The translations under genes were made by a program, and so were the position numbers. 64,000 nucleotides of DNA, taken from the NCBI RefSeq assembly GCF_022012445.1, contig NZ_JAKLTS010000007.1, positions 62,001 through 126,000 on the forward strand. Reading direction: 5' to 3'. This document shows, piece after piece, positions 44,983 through 53,878 of the stretch. Every line of letters begins with the position of its first letter. Position 1 is the stretch's first letter. The notes under the pieces are model-generated. The model searched no databases and was not told the DNA's origin. It saw only the letters and a list, made by a program, of their open reading frames with translations. This DNA is from Massilia sp. TS11 (GTDB lineage: Bacteria; Pseudomonadota; Gammaproteobacteria; Burkholderiales; Burkholderiaceae_D).

Positions 44983-46422
44983 ATGCGCCCGACCCTGCTC
45001 GCCGCCGCCCTGATCGCCCTCGCCCCGCTGGCCGAGGCCGCCCTGCCCGAGAGCGTGGCGGCCCGCATCGCCGCCGCCGGGATTCCAGACAGCGCCGTCG
45101 GCGCCATCGTGCTCAAGGGCGGGCAGGTGGTGCTCGAACACAATGCGCGCCAGCCGCTGCAGCCCGCCTCGACCATGAAGCTGGTGACCACGATGGTCGC
45201 GCTCGACACCTTCGGGCCGGTGTTCCGCTTCCGCACCGAGTTGCGCAGCAACGCGGAGATCGTCGGCAGCACGCTCAAGGGCGACCTCTACATCAAGGGC
45301 GGGGCCGACTGGGACCTCGATCTGGCCGCGCTCGAAAGCATGCTGCAGAGCCTGCGCAACCAGGGCATCCGCCGCATCGACGGCCAGCTCGTGTACGACC
45401 GCCAGCTGTGGCAGCCGACCCGCTACGACCTCGGTCCCGCCTTCGACGAAGCGCCCGAGGCCTACTACAACCTGATCCCCGACGCCCTGCTGGTCAACCA
45501 CAACATGCTCGAGATCGACATGCGCTCGACGGCCAGCCGCCTGAATCTGGCGCTGGCGCCCGCGCTCGAAGGCGTGTCGATCGGACACGACATGGAGCTG
45601 GTCACGGCCGACTGCGCCAAGTGGGAGAACGGCTGGAAGATCCCGACGGTGAAGGAAGCCTGGACCGGCAAGCAGAAGATCACCCTGCACGGCAGCTTCC
45701 CGAAGAACTGCGCGCGCAGCTACGGCATCAATGTGCTCGATCACCAGGCCTATGCCGATCATGCCGTGCGCGGCCTGTGGCGGCGCCTGGGCGGCAGCAT
45801 CAAGGGCGAGAGCATCGAAGGCCGCACCCCTGAGGACGCCAAGCTGCTGGCCGCGCACCGCTCGCGCGTGCTGCCCGAGCTGCTGCGCGACACCAACAAG
45901 GATTCCGACAATGCGCTGGCGCGGCTGCTGTATCTGAGTCTGGGCAGCCTGGCGCCCGACCCCGTACTCGGCAGCAAACCCCTGCCGGCGAGCGAGCAGA
46001 GTACGCCCGAGCGGGCCGAGCGCGCGATCCGCGCCTGGTTCCAGGCGCACGGCATCGACGACAGCGGCATGGTGCTGGAGAACGGTTCCGGCCTGTCGCG
46101 CAACGAGAGGCTGAGCGTGGCGCAGCTGGCCGCGATCCTGCAGGAAGGCCAGCGTTCGCTGTGGGCGCCCGAGTTCCTGACCAGTTTGCCGATTGCCGGC
46201 GTTGACGGCACGCTCAAGCGCCGGCTGGGCGAGAGTGCTGCGGCGCAGCGCGCGCGCATGAAGACCGGCACCTTGCGCAACACAGTCGGCCTGGCCGGTT
46301 ACGTCCCGGACACCAAGGGCGAGCCGCAGATCGTGGTCATGATCGTCAACGACGACAAGGTCGGCAACGGCGTCGGCCGCGCCATCCTCGACAGCCTGGC
46401 CGACTGGGCCGCCCGCCAATAA
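44983..46422 (+). CDS. dacB: D-alanyl-D-alanine carboxypeptidase/endopeptidase (PBP4, S13)
   Basis: 479 aa periplasmic PBP4-type enzyme that trims or opens peptidoglycan crosslinks. A signal peptide (MRPTLLAAALIALAPLAEA) precedes S63-T-M-K66, S308-D-N310 and K427-T-G, the three active-site motifs, with the S13-type insert between the first two. Start at ATG 44983 with TAAGGA upstream. It is cotranscribed with the SpmA/B fusion. Its stop codon lies inside a 17-bp tandem duplication. Confidence 0.95.
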   Translation: MRPTLLAAALIALAPLAEAALPESVAARIAAAGIPDSAVGAIVLKGGQVVLEHNARQPLQPASTMKLVTTMVALDTFGPVFRFRTELRSNAEIVGSTLKGDLYIKGGADWDLDLAALESMLQSLRNQGIRRIDGQLVYDRQLWQPTRYDLGPAFDEAPEAYYNLIPDALLVNHNMLEIDMRSTASRLNLALAPALEGVSIGHDMELVTADCAKWENGWKIPTVKEAWTGKQKITLHGSFPKNCARSYGINVLDHQAYADHAVRGLWRRLGGSIKGESIEGRTPEDAKLLAAHRSRVLPELLRDTNKDSDNALARLLYLSLGSLAPDPVLGSKPLPASEQSTPERAERAIRAWFQAHGIDDSGMVLENGSGLSRNERLSVAQLAAILQEGQRSLWAPEFLTSLPIAGVDGTLKRRLGESAAAQRARMKTGTLRNTVGLAGYVPDTKGEPQIVVMIVNDDKVGNGVGRAILDSLADWAARQ

Positions 46423-46447
46423 ACGGGGTCCGCCAATAAACGGGGTC
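46414..46447 (+). repeat. 17-bp tandem duplication across the dacB stop codon
   Basis: CGCCAATAAACGGGGTC occurs twice in direct tandem (46414-46430, 46431-46447). The first copy contains the last two sense codons and stop of dacB; the second runs into the left arm of the inverted repeat at 46438. It could be a scar of REP-like element insertion or replication slippage. Confidence 0.85.
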
Positions 46448-46564
46448 AGGTCCGGCAATCGGACATTGGAGAACTAAGGGGAGCGCAAATGGTCGCTCAC
46501 CCAGCGAGACAATCAGTAGGCCATTTGGTTCTCAAATGTCCGATTGCCGGACCTGACCCCGTTT
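46438..46564. repeat. REP-like inverted repeat, diverged copy 3
   Basis: Perfect 30-bp arms (46438-46467, 46535-46564) with GGGGTCAG followed by GTCCGGCAATCGGAC, unlike copies 1 and 2, which have GGGGTCAGACCCC. GAGAAC/GTTCTC extends the pairing after one mismatch. The element fills almost the whole gap between the convergent dacB and D-Ala-D-Ala dipeptidase stops, so it may act as a bidirectional terminator. Confidence 0.85.
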
Positions 46565-46570
46565 GGGATC

Positions 46571-47185
46571 TTAGAGGACGCGCGGGTAGCTGGCGCGCAC
46601 TTGCACGCGGTCGCCGCAGTCGTAGTGCCACCACTCGGTGCTGATGCCGACGAAGCCGGCCGCTTGCATGGCGGCGCGCAGCAAGTCGCGGTTGGCCACG
46701 TGCTCGGCGCGCAAGGCGCCGTTGGCCAGATGCTCGGCTTCCTTGGCCGGATGCGACAGCAGCGTCAGATCGTCGAATCCAGTGCCCATGTCGAGCTCGC
46801 GCCCGGCCGCATCGGTGATCGTCAGGTCGAGCGCCATGCCGAAGCTGTGGATCGAGCCGCGCTCGGGCGGCGCCAGATACATCAGCAGATCGGTCCCCTG
46901 CAGCGAAGCCCATAGCTGCTCCTGCACGCGCTGCGGGCGCAGGGCGTCGAGCACCAGCAGGCGGTAATCGGGGCGGGCTGCGCTCAGCCAGGCGACGGCG
47001 CGCTCGAGCGCGGCGGCGGCGTCGCGGTGCAGCCAGGCGCAGTCGAGCGGGCTATACAGATCGCGGCCGACGAAATTGTCGGCGCTCGCGTAGCGCAGGT
47101 CGACGCCGATCCCGGCCACCGTGCTCAGATGGCGGAACAGCGCACTGCCGGGGATGGCTTCGCAGGGGATCGTCGCCGTACTCAT
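46571..47185 (-). CDS. ddpX: D-alanyl-D-alanine dipeptidase (VanX/DdpX family)
   Basis: 204 aa zinc dipeptidase of the M15D family, which hydrolyses D-Ala-D-Ala. Zinc ligands and the catalytic base are visible: H113 and D120 in SIHSFGMALDLT, E184 and H187 in EWWHYD. No signal peptide is seen, so a cytosolic role in salvaging imported D-Ala-D-Ala is likely. The ATG overlaps the LysR stop (ATGA). There are no other vancomycin-resistance genes nearby. Confidence 0.9.
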   Translation of the reverse strand: MSTATIPCEAIPGSALFRHLSTVAGIGVDLRYASADNFVGRDLYSPLDCAWLHRDAAAALERAVAWLSAARPDYRLLVLDALRPQRVQEQLWASLQGTDLLMYLAPPERGSIHSFGMALDLTITDAAGRELDMGTGFDDLTLLSHPAKEAEHLANGALRAEHVANRDLLRAAMQAAGFVGISTEWWHYDCGDRVQVRASYPRVL

Positions 47186-48081
47186 GCACTGGCCAAGCGC
47201 GCGCGCGCGACGCGGCTGATCGCATCGACCAGCTCGCGCCCGCCATGCGACAGCGGCGAATGGCTGGACGTCAGCAGGAACAGCTGGACCGCAATCGCCG
47301 GGGCGAACACGCGCTTTTGCACTTTGTCGGGATGGGCGCTGGCGGCCGTGAACGGATCGACCACGGCCATGCCCATGCCGGCCTCGACCAGCGAGCGGGC
47401 AATCTGGTAGGTCTGCACCACAGTCCGGTACAGCGGATGCTGGCCCTGGGCGTCGCAGGCGGCATTGACCATCTCGCCGAGCGGGTCCTGGTCGGCCAGG
47501 CCGATCAGCTCGCCCGTGAGGCCCTCGGCCGTCAGCGGCGTGCTGCATTCGGCTGCGCTCCAGGTGCCGGCCGGCGCGATCACGGTCATCTGCCCGTGCG
47601 CTATGGCCTCGGCCACGATGCCCGGATGGCGCGGGTCCTGCAGCGACAGGCCGATGTCGGCCTCGGCCAGGCGCAGCGCATTCACGATTTCGCTCGTGTG
47701 CTGGGTCGACAGCTCGCAGCGCGTCTCGGGAAAGCCGGCGCGCCAGCTGTGCAGCGCATCCGGCAGCACCGACATGGCCAGGGTCGGGGTCGCGCACACG
47801 CGCACGGTCTCGACCGCGCTGCCCTTCAGATTGGCGGCCAGGCGGCGGATGCCCTGCAGGTCGCGGTTCAGCTTCTCGGTCTCGGCGAACAGGCGGTGCG
47901 CCTCGGGCTTCGGATACAGCTTGCCGCGCACGCGCTCGAACAGCGGCATGCCCAGCTGCAGCTCGCAGTGCTGCAGCACCTTGGTCACGGCCGGCTGCGA
48001 AATATGCAGCACCTGGGCGGCACCGCTGATGGTGCCGACTTGCATGATCGCGTGGAAGACTTCGATATGACGCAGCCGCAT
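47182..48081 (-). CDS. LysR-family transcriptional regulator
   Basis: 299 aa. The N-terminal winged helix (RHIEVFHAIMQVGTISGAAQVLHISQPAVTKVLQHCELQLGMPLFERV) and a periplasmic-binding-protein-like effector domain (about 90-295) are intact. It is translationally coupled to the dipeptidase gene and lies downstream of the amidase in the same direction, so it may regulate this cell-wall run or be a passenger; LysR regulators are more often divergent from their targets. The effector is unknown. Confidence 0.92.
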   Translation of the reverse strand: MRLRHIEVFHAIMQVGTISGAAQVLHISQPAVTKVLQHCELQLGMPLFERVRGKLYPKPEAHRLFAETEKLNRDLQGIRRLAANLKGSAVETVRVCATPTLAMSVLPDALHSWRAGFPETRCELSTQHTSEIVNALRLAEADIGLSLQDPRHPGIVAEAIAHGQMTVIAPAGTWSAAECSTPLTAEGLTGELIGLADQDPLGEMVNAACDAQGQHPLYRTVVQTYQIARSLVEAGMGMAVVDPFTAASAHPDKVQKRVFAPAIAVQLFLLTSSHSPLSHGGRELVDAISRVARARLASA

Positions 48082-48112
48082 GGCAATTTCCTGTGGGTTC
48101 GATACGCCTAGT

Positions 48113-48904
48113 TTACTTCTTTGCCTGCTGGCCTGTCAGCGCTTCGAGCAGGGCCGCCGTTTCGGCGTCCGGATTGCCGTCGATATTCGTGTTCCGATAC
48201 TTCATCTGGAAGGCCGAGATCACGGTCTGGGTCGGCTTGTCGAGCGTGCCGGTCTGGGGCACGCTGTAGCCGTGCTGGGCCAGCTTTTTCTGGAACCAGG
48301 CGACGTCCGGCAGCTGGGCCTGGAAGCCGGGCAGGGCCGCGGCCACGCGCGCCGGCTCGGGCCAGATCACCAGGCCGGCATCGGCCAGGCGCTTCCACGG
48401 AAACTGCGGGCCCGGGTCCTGCTTGCGCTGGGGCGCGATATCGCTGTGGCCGAGCACGTTCTCAGGCGGCACATTGTGGCGCTGGGCGATGTCTTTCACC
48501 AGGCCGATCAGGGTGTCGATCTGCTTCTCGGGGAAGGACGCGTAGATGCGGCCCTCGGGCGTGTCCTTGTAGCCGGGATTGACGATCTCGATCCCGATCG
48601 AGCTGGTGTTCAGGCGCGTGTAGTCCTTCCAGAAGCTGATCCCGGCATGGTTGGCCTGGCGCGACTCGTCGACCAGGCGGTAGATGATGGGGTCGGCCTC
48701 GTCGGTCAGCAGATAGTGGGAACTGACTTCCTGCTCGGTCAGGATCTTGATCGACTGCGGGCGGTCGCTGACCGTGTAGTGGATGATGATGAACTTCACG
48801 CGGCTGCTCTGGCTCTTGGCGCTGTAGCTGCTGCTGTCGATGCGCGGACCGGCACAGCCGGCCAGCAGGGCCAGCAGCAGGGAAGTGAGAAGCAATCGGA
48901 TCAT
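48113..48904 (-). CDS. amiD: N-acetylmuramoyl-L-alanine amidase lipoprotein (AmiD-like)
   Basis: 263 aa. A lipoprotein signal (LLAGC, C17) anchors it in a membrane, probably the outer one. The Amidase_2 domain has a zinc His in KFIIIHYTVS (H42), GHSDI and KQDPGPQFPW, and a C-terminal peptidoglycan-binding domain (WFQKKLAQHGYSVPQTGTLDKPTQTVISAFQMKYR) follows. AmiD cleaves the lactyl-peptide bond of muropeptides, including anhydro forms. It starts 9 bp after the sugar kinase gene. Confidence 0.93.
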   Translation of the reverse strand: MIRLLLTSLLLALLAGCAGPRIDSSSYSAKSQSSRVKFIIIHYTVSDRPQSIKILTEQEVSSHYLLTDEADPIIYRLVDESRQANHAGISFWKDYTRLNTSSIGIEIVNPGYKDTPEGRIYASFPEKQIDTLIGLVKDIAQRHNVPPENVLGHSDIAPQRKQDPGPQFPWKRLADAGLVIWPEPARVAAALPGFQAQLPDVAWFQKKLAQHGYSVPQTGTLDKPTQTVISAFQMKYRNTNIDGNPDAETAALLEALTGQQAKK

Positions 48905-48913
48905 GGTGGTCTC

Positions 48914-49810
48914 TCAGGCGATGCGCGCCGCCAGGCGGGCGGCGGCGTGGTGGGCGTGGCCGATCACTTGACGCAGATCGGTTCCGGGCAGGGCGGACCG
49001 CATGGCCGCCACAATGCATGGGTGCAGACTGGCGGCGCGGCCGGCCACCACCAGCGGACGTGGGCCGAAGCGCTGGCTCAGCGCGCGGCCGAGGCGGGCC
49101 AGTTCGAGGCCGGCCTCGTGCAGGATGCGGGCGGCGTCCGGGTCGCGGTCGGCGCAGGCCGCCACGACCAGGGCCAGCTTGCCGATGGCGCCGCGCTCCT
49201 GACCGTAGATGAACTGGCGCGAGGCCGCCCAGTCGCTGTCGCCGAGCTGCTCGAACACGGCGCGCGCCAGGGCCGAGGTGCGCCAGGCGCCCGGGTCTTC
49301 GTCCTCGCGCCGCCAGATGCAGCGCAGCGCTTCGCGCGCGATCCAGAAGCCGCCGCCGCCATCGTCGAGCAGCACGCCGCGCCCGCCGGCGCGGTGGAAC
49401 TGGCCGGCGCCGTCGATATAGGCGGCAATCGAGCCGGTGCCGGCATACACGAGATAGCCTTGGCCGGGGCGGAAATTGTCGAGGTAGGCGAATTCGATGT
49501 CATTGCGCAGGCCGACCGCCGCGCCATCGAGGCCAAAGCGTGCCGCCAGCCAGGCGCTGAGCTGGCCGCCGTCGCCGCCGAAGCCGGTCAGCCCGGCTTC
49601 GATGCGTTGCGGCTGGCCATGCGCGCGCACGGCCGCGGCCAGCGCGTCAAACGTGGCCTGGACCTGGGCGCGGCCGTCGCTGCTGCTCATCTGCAGGGCC
49701 GACAGGCCGGCCACCTCGCCCTCGGCCAGCAGCTGGCCGTGCGCATCCGCCAGCGCCCAGCGCGTCTGGGTGCCGCCCGCATCGATGCCAAGGCCGAGTG
49801 CAGCGCTCAT
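48914..49810 (-). CDS. BadF/BadG-type amino-sugar kinase (GlcNAc and possibly MurNAc kinase)
   Basis: 298 aa ASKHA-fold kinase. The phosphate-1 loop is GIDAGGTQTRWAL (10-14 DAGGT), with AGTGSIAAYI as phosphate 2 and RPLVVAGRAASL near the adenosine motif. The family phosphorylates GlcNAc at C6; the MurK branch also uses MurNAc. In this operon with murQ, a dual-function kinase would supply MurNAc-6-P. No anmK-type gene is seen in the window. Confidence 0.85.
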   Translation of the reverse strand: MSAALGLGIDAGGTQTRWALADAHGQLLAEGEVAGLSALQMSSSDGRAQVQATFDALAAAVRAHGQPQRIEAGLTGFGGDGGQLSAWLAARFGLDGAAVGLRNDIEFAYLDNFRPGQGYLVYAGTGSIAAYIDGAGQFHRAGGRGVLLDDGGGGFWIAREALRCIWRREDEDPGAWRTSALARAVFEQLGDSDWAASRQFIYGQERGAIGKLALVVAACADRDPDAARILHEAGLELARLGRALSQRFGPRPLVVAGRAASLHPCIVAAMRSALPGTDLRQVIGHAHHAAARLAARIA

Positions 49811-49902
49811 CGTGGTCCGCTCGCAGTATTCAAGCCAGCTAGTGTAAGCCGCCCCCCGTGCCGACCGTGCATGAATGTCTGCAGGGGAAATATGAAAAAA
49901 AG

Positions 49903-51465
49903 TTATAGAACCGGCAGGCTTACGCTCGGACTGGCCTGACCGTGGCGGTCGATCGCCGTCACCACCGCCAGACTCGGCTGGCCGGGCAGGGTCCAGACCT
50001 TGCCATTGGCCGGCATCACGGCGAAGCGCCAGCTGTCGCCGTAGCGGCCCCAGACCGCATAGCGCGCCACGCCCTCGGCCGGGCTGGCCTGCAGGCGCAC
50101 GGCGCCGTTCTTGTTACTCAGGCTCACCACGGGCGCGGCCGGCAGGCTGCGCGCATGCCAGGGCGTGGCCGGCACCAGGGCCGGCACCGGGTAGCGGCTC
50201 TGGCGCAGCTGATCGGCGACGCCGCCGCGGTTCTGCATCAGGGCGGCCATGCTGAAATGCAGGTGGCCCTGGGCGCCCGGGCGCAGGCGCGTCACGCGCA
50301 CCTGTTCCAGAATCTCCTCGCTGGTGTAGGCCTTGGCCGGCGCCTCGATGCGGCTGGTGAACAGGCCGGGCCAGACGTGGCGGCCCTGGCGGTTCTGGGC
50401 CAGCCAGTAGTCGAGCAGCACCTCGTAGGCCTGGGCGCTCTGGGCGATCGGCCAGTACAGCTGCGGGGCCAGGTAGTCGAGCCAGCCCTGTTCGAGCCAG
50501 AGTTCGACGTCGGCATACAGCTTGTCGTACTGGGAGAAGCCGCTGATGCCGGCCGGGCGCCGCTCGGGCTTGCCGATGCCGAAGGGGCTGATGCCGAACT
50601 TGACCCAGGGCTTTTCGCGGTGCACGCCCGTGTACAGGGCTTCGATCAGCTGGTTGACGTTTTGGCGGCGCCAGTCGGCCTTCTCGAGCTTGCCGCCGGC
50701 GGCGCGGTAGCGCGCATACGCGGGCGCATCGGGGAAGTCGAGCTCGTTCTTCGGGTCGGTGGTCGGAGCGTCGCCGATGGTTTCCGGATACGGGTAGAAA
50801 TAGTCGTCGATATGGACGCCGTCGATATCGTAGCGGCGCACCACGTCGAGCACGACCTCGAGCGTGTGGCGGCTGGCCGCCTCCTCGCCCGGGTCCATCC
50901 ACAGATATTTGCCATAGGCCTTGACGGCGCCCGGCTGGCGGTTCGAGATGTGCTCGCGCGCGGCCGGCGACTTGGCCCCCATGTGGCGCGCGCGGTAGGG
51001 ATTGAACCAGGCATGCAGTTCGAGCCCGCGCTCATGCGCCTCCTTGACCCAGAAGGCGAGCGGGTCGTAAAACGGCTTGGGCGCCTGGCCCTGCGCCCCG
51101 CTCAGGTATTCGCTCCAGGGTTCGAGCGCCGACGGGTAGATGGCGTCGGCGCTGGGGCGCACCTGGAGCACGATGGCGTTCAGGTTCAGGGCCACGGCCT
51201 TGTCGAGGATGGCCAGGGCTTCGGCCTGCTGCTGGGCGCTGGACAGGCCCGGCTTGCTCGGCCAGTCGATATTCGCGACCGTCGAGACCCAGGCGGCGCG
51301 GAACTCGCGCGGCACCGGCGGCGGGGTATCGGGCGTGCCCTGGGGCGGCACGGACGGGGACGCGCCGGACGGGGCGGTCGGGCTGGTGCTGCACCCGACC
51401 ACCAGACCGCCCAGGGCGAGCGCGCCAGCCAGCGCCAGCGCACGGCGTTTCTGATTTGCCTGCAA
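49903..51465 (-). CDS. GHL10-family (DUF187) glycosyl hydrolase lipoprotein
   Basis: 520 aa. A lipobox LVVGC (C25) follows a basic N-terminus. The TIM-barrel GHL10 domain has EFRAAWVSTVANIDWPSKPG, NAIVLQVRPSADAIYPS, GLELHAWFNPYRARH, YDIDGVHIDDYFYPYPE and DYLAPQLYWPI; a C-terminal beta domain starts near 430. E. coli DigH of this family cleaves glycan strands denuded of peptides by amidases. The start is TTG with AGAGG 6 nt upstream, overlapping the stop of the NagX-like gene. Confidence 0.9.
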   Translation of the reverse strand: MQANQKRRALALAGALALGGLVVGCSTSPTAPSGASPSVPPQGTPDTPPPVPREFRAAWVSTVANIDWPSKPGLSSAQQQAEALAILDKAVALNLNAIVLQVRPSADAIYPSALEPWSEYLSGAQGQAPKPFYDPLAFWVKEAHERGLELHAWFNPYRARHMGAKSPAAREHISNRQPGAVKAYGKYLWMDPGEEAASRHTLEVVLDVVRRYDIDGVHIDDYFYPYPETIGDAPTTDPKNELDFPDAPAYARYRAAGGKLEKADWRRQNVNQLIEALYTGVHREKPWVKFGISPFGIGKPERRPAGISGFSQYDKLYADVELWLEQGWLDYLAPQLYWPIAQSAQAYEVLLDYWLAQNRQGRHVWPGLFTSRIEAPAKAYTSEEILEQVRVTRLRPGAQGHLHFSMAALMQNRGGVADQLRQSRYPVPALVPATPWHARSLPAAPVVSLSNKNGAVRLQASPAEGVARYAVWGRYGDSWRFAVMPANGKVWTLPGQPSLAVVTAIDRHGQASPSVSLPVL

Positions 51466-51474
51466 AACGGACCT

Positions 51475-52563
51475 CTAGACTTTGATGAACCACTGACGCC
51501 GCCACATCATCCAGGCAATGCTGAACATGACCGCGTTAAAACACAGCGCGTACAACAGGGAGGTATTGACCGGCCCGATCGGCAACGCGCGAATGGGAGC
51601 ATACAGCATACTCGTCAGCCCCAGCTTGGACAGGGTTTTCACCAGGAAGCCGGAGAAGGCGAAGATGAACAGCGCATTCATGCCATAGATGACGAAGGGC
51701 TGGCACCAGCGCACAGCGATCGGATCGCGCACGCCGTCGAGCAGCCAGTAGAAGGCGGCGAACAGCACCGCCGCCCAGCCGGCCGTGAACACCGCATACG
51801 AGGGCGTCCACAGGCTCTTATTGATCGGCATGAGCACGACGTCGAGCACATTCCCGAGCCAGACGCCAAGCAGGCCGACGAGCAGCATCCAGACCGCGTG
51901 TTCGGCGCGCGGACGCGGGCTCAGCAGCCACTGCCCGCACAGCACGCCGAACAGCTGGGAGCCGACCGCCGGCAGGGTCGAGACCAGGCCTTCCGGGTCC
52001 CAGGTCTTGGCCTTGGCCCACAGGTGGCCGCCGAGCAGCTGGCGGTCGAGCCAGGCGCCGAAGTCCTGGCCCGGCAGCAGCACGGCGCGCCCCGAACCGG
52101 GCACGTCAACGCCCAGCATCAGCACACTGTAGAGCGTGAACAGGGCGAGGATGACGCCAAGCTGCTGGCGCCAGTTGCAATACACGACGACCGGCGCCGC
52201 CAGCAGCGTGCACAGGGCGATGCGCTGCAGCACACCGGGAATGCGCACATGGGCGAGGTCGAAGTTCGGGTAGAAGTTCAGCAGAAAGCCGATCGCGAAA
52301 ATCAGGGCCGCGCGCAGGCTGAGCTTGCGCAGCAGGGCCGGTTTGTCGGCCCCGGCCGCGGCCAGGCGCCCGAGCGAGAGCGCCATCGCGACCCCGCCGA
52401 TGAACAGAAAGAAGGGGAAGATCCAGTCGGTGAAGGTCCAGCCATTCCACTCGGCATGGGCGAGCTGGCTGTACAGATTGCCCCAGTCGCCCGGGTTATT
52501 CACCAGCACCATGGCGGCGATCGTGAAACCGCGGAAGGCGTCAAGCGAAGTCAGGCGTGCCAC
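51475..52563 (-). CDS. nagX: NagX-like membrane acyltransferase (DUF5009/HGSNAT-like)
   Basis: 362 aa multi-pass membrane protein. RLTSLDAFRGFTIAAMVLVNNPGDW and WTFTDWIFPFFLFIGGVAMALSL are hallmarks of the family of human heparan-alpha-glucosaminide N-acetyltransferase, with about ten transmembrane helices. NagX homologues accompany GlcNAc and chitin use genes and may acylate amino sugars across the membrane; activity is not proven here. The GTG start lies 1 bp after the AmpG-like stop, with AAGGAGG inside that gene, so the two are coupled. Confidence 0.85.
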   Translation of the reverse strand: MARLTSLDAFRGFTIAAMVLVNNPGDWGNLYSQLAHAEWNGWTFTDWIFPFFLFIGGVAMALSLGRLAAAGADKPALLRKLSLRAALIFAIGFLLNFYPNFDLAHVRIPGVLQRIALCTLLAAPVVVYCNWRQQLGVILALFTLYSVLMLGVDVPGSGRAVLLPGQDFGAWLDRQLLGGHLWAKAKTWDPEGLVSTLPAVGSQLFGVLCGQWLLSPRPRAEHAVWMLLVGLLGVWLGNVLDVVLMPINKSLWTPSYAVFTAGWAAVLFAAFYWLLDGVRDPIAVRWCQPFVIYGMNALFIFAFSGFLVKTLSKLGLTSMLYAPIRALPIGPVNTSLLYALCFNAVMFSIAWMMWRRQWFIKV

Positions 52564-52564
52564 C

Positions 52565-53839
52565 TCAGGCCTCCTTTTTCTTGCCGAATTCGGGATCGAT
52601 GCGCAGCAGGGCCGCCAGCACGAAGGAGGGCAGGGTCGCCAGGCAGACCCAGACGAAGAAGTGCTGGTAGCCGAGGAACTCCTGGATCTTGCCGCTGACC
52701 ATGCCGGGCAACATCATGCCCATCGCCATGAAGCCGGTGCACAGGGCGAAGTGGGCGGTCTTGTGCTCGCCCTCGGCCACCAGGATCATGTACAGCATAT
52801 AGGCGGTGAAGCCGAAGCCATAGCCGAACTGCTCGAGCGAGATCGCGGCCGTGACCAGGGCGAAGGACTGCGGCTGGGCATAGGCGAGGTAGACGAAGAC
52901 CAGGTCGGGCAGGTGGATCGCGCACACCATCAGCCACAGGCTGCGCTTGAGGCCGAGGCGCGAAATCACCCAGCCGCCGAGCAGGCCGCCGAGCGTCAGG
53001 GCCAGCACGCCGAAGCTGCCATAGGCGATGCCGAAGTCCTTGGTCGACAGGCCGAGCCCGCCTTTTTCCAGGGTGTCGAGGGCGAACGGGCCGACCATCT
53101 TGATCAGCTGCGCCTCACCGAGCCGGAAGGTCAGCAGGAAGGCCAGGATCAGGCCGATGCCAGGCTTGCGGAAGAAGCTGGCGAAGGTGGCGGCGAAGGC
53201 GGCAAACGGGCGCGCGCCATGGGCGGCCGGGCCGTCGCTGGCGGGCCGCGGCAGACGCAGCAGGTGGTAGCCGCCCAGCAGGCCGAACAGCAGCGCCAGC
53301 ACGACGAACACGGCTGACCAGGCCAGGTGCGGATCGCCGCTGGCTTCCGTGATGCGTCCGGCCAGATACACGAGCGCGCCCTGGCCCGTGATCATGGCGG
53401 CGCGGTAGAAGGTCGAGCGCACGCCGACATAGGCGGCCTGCTCATGCTTTTCCAGGCCCAGCATGTAAAAGCCGTCGGCCGCGATATCGTGGGTGGCCGA
53501 GCTGAAGGCCATCAGCCAGAACACGGCCAGGCTGGCCTGGAAATAGCCGGGCAGCTGGATCGTGAAGGCCACGGCCGCGAAGCTGGCGCCGACCACCAGC
53601 TGCAGCACGGTGATCCACCAGCGCTTGGTGCGCAGCAGGTCGACCACGGGCGCCCACAGCGGCTTGATCACCCACGGCCAGTAGAGCCAGCTCGTGTAGA
53701 GGGCGATGTCGGCATTGTCGATGCCGAAGTTCTTGTACATGACCGTGGCCAGGGTCATCACGGCCACATACGGCAGGCCCTGGGCAAAATACAGAGAGGG
53801 CACCCAGGCCCAGGGAGAAATCGCGCGGCTTGCCTGCAT
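52565..53839 (-). CDS. ampG: AmpG-like MFS muropeptide permease
   Basis: 424 aa, twelve-helix major facilitator. SLYFAQGLPYVAVMTLATVMYKNFGI, YWPWVIKPLWAPVVD and SSATHDIAADGFYM are characteristic of AmpG, which imports GlcNAc-anhMurNAc and its peptides. AAAGGA precedes the ATG. It starts 39 bp after murQ in the same orientation. An exact substrate (anhydro-disaccharide, free sugar or peptide) cannot be read from sequence. Confidence 0.87.
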   Translation of the reverse strand: MQASRAISPWAWVPSLYFAQGLPYVAVMTLATVMYKNFGIDNADIALYTSWLYWPWVIKPLWAPVVDLLRTKRWWITVLQLVVGASFAAVAFTIQLPGYFQASLAVFWLMAFSSATHDIAADGFYMLGLEKHEQAAYVGVRSTFYRAAMITGQGALVYLAGRITEASGDPHLAWSAVFVVLALLFGLLGGYHLLRLPRPASDGPAAHGARPFAAFAATFASFFRKPGIGLILAFLLTFRLGEAQLIKMVGPFALDTLEKGGLGLSTKDFGIAYGSFGVLALTLGGLLGGWVISRLGLKRSLWLMVCAIHLPDLVFVYLAYAQPQSFALVTAAISLEQFGYGFGFTAYMLYMILVAEGEHKTAHFALCTGFMAMGMMLPGMVSGKIQEFLGYQHFFVWVCLATLPSFVLAALLRIDPEFGKKKEA

Positions 53840-53878
53840 GAAGTCCTTTCGGGTTGGCGCGCCGGAGACGGACGGACG

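Noticed and set aside
46571..47185. D-Ala-D-Ala dipeptidase as part of a vancomycin-resistance cassette
   Set aside because: No VanH/VanA-type ligase or dehydrogenase or VanRS pair adjoins it; the context is wall salvage.
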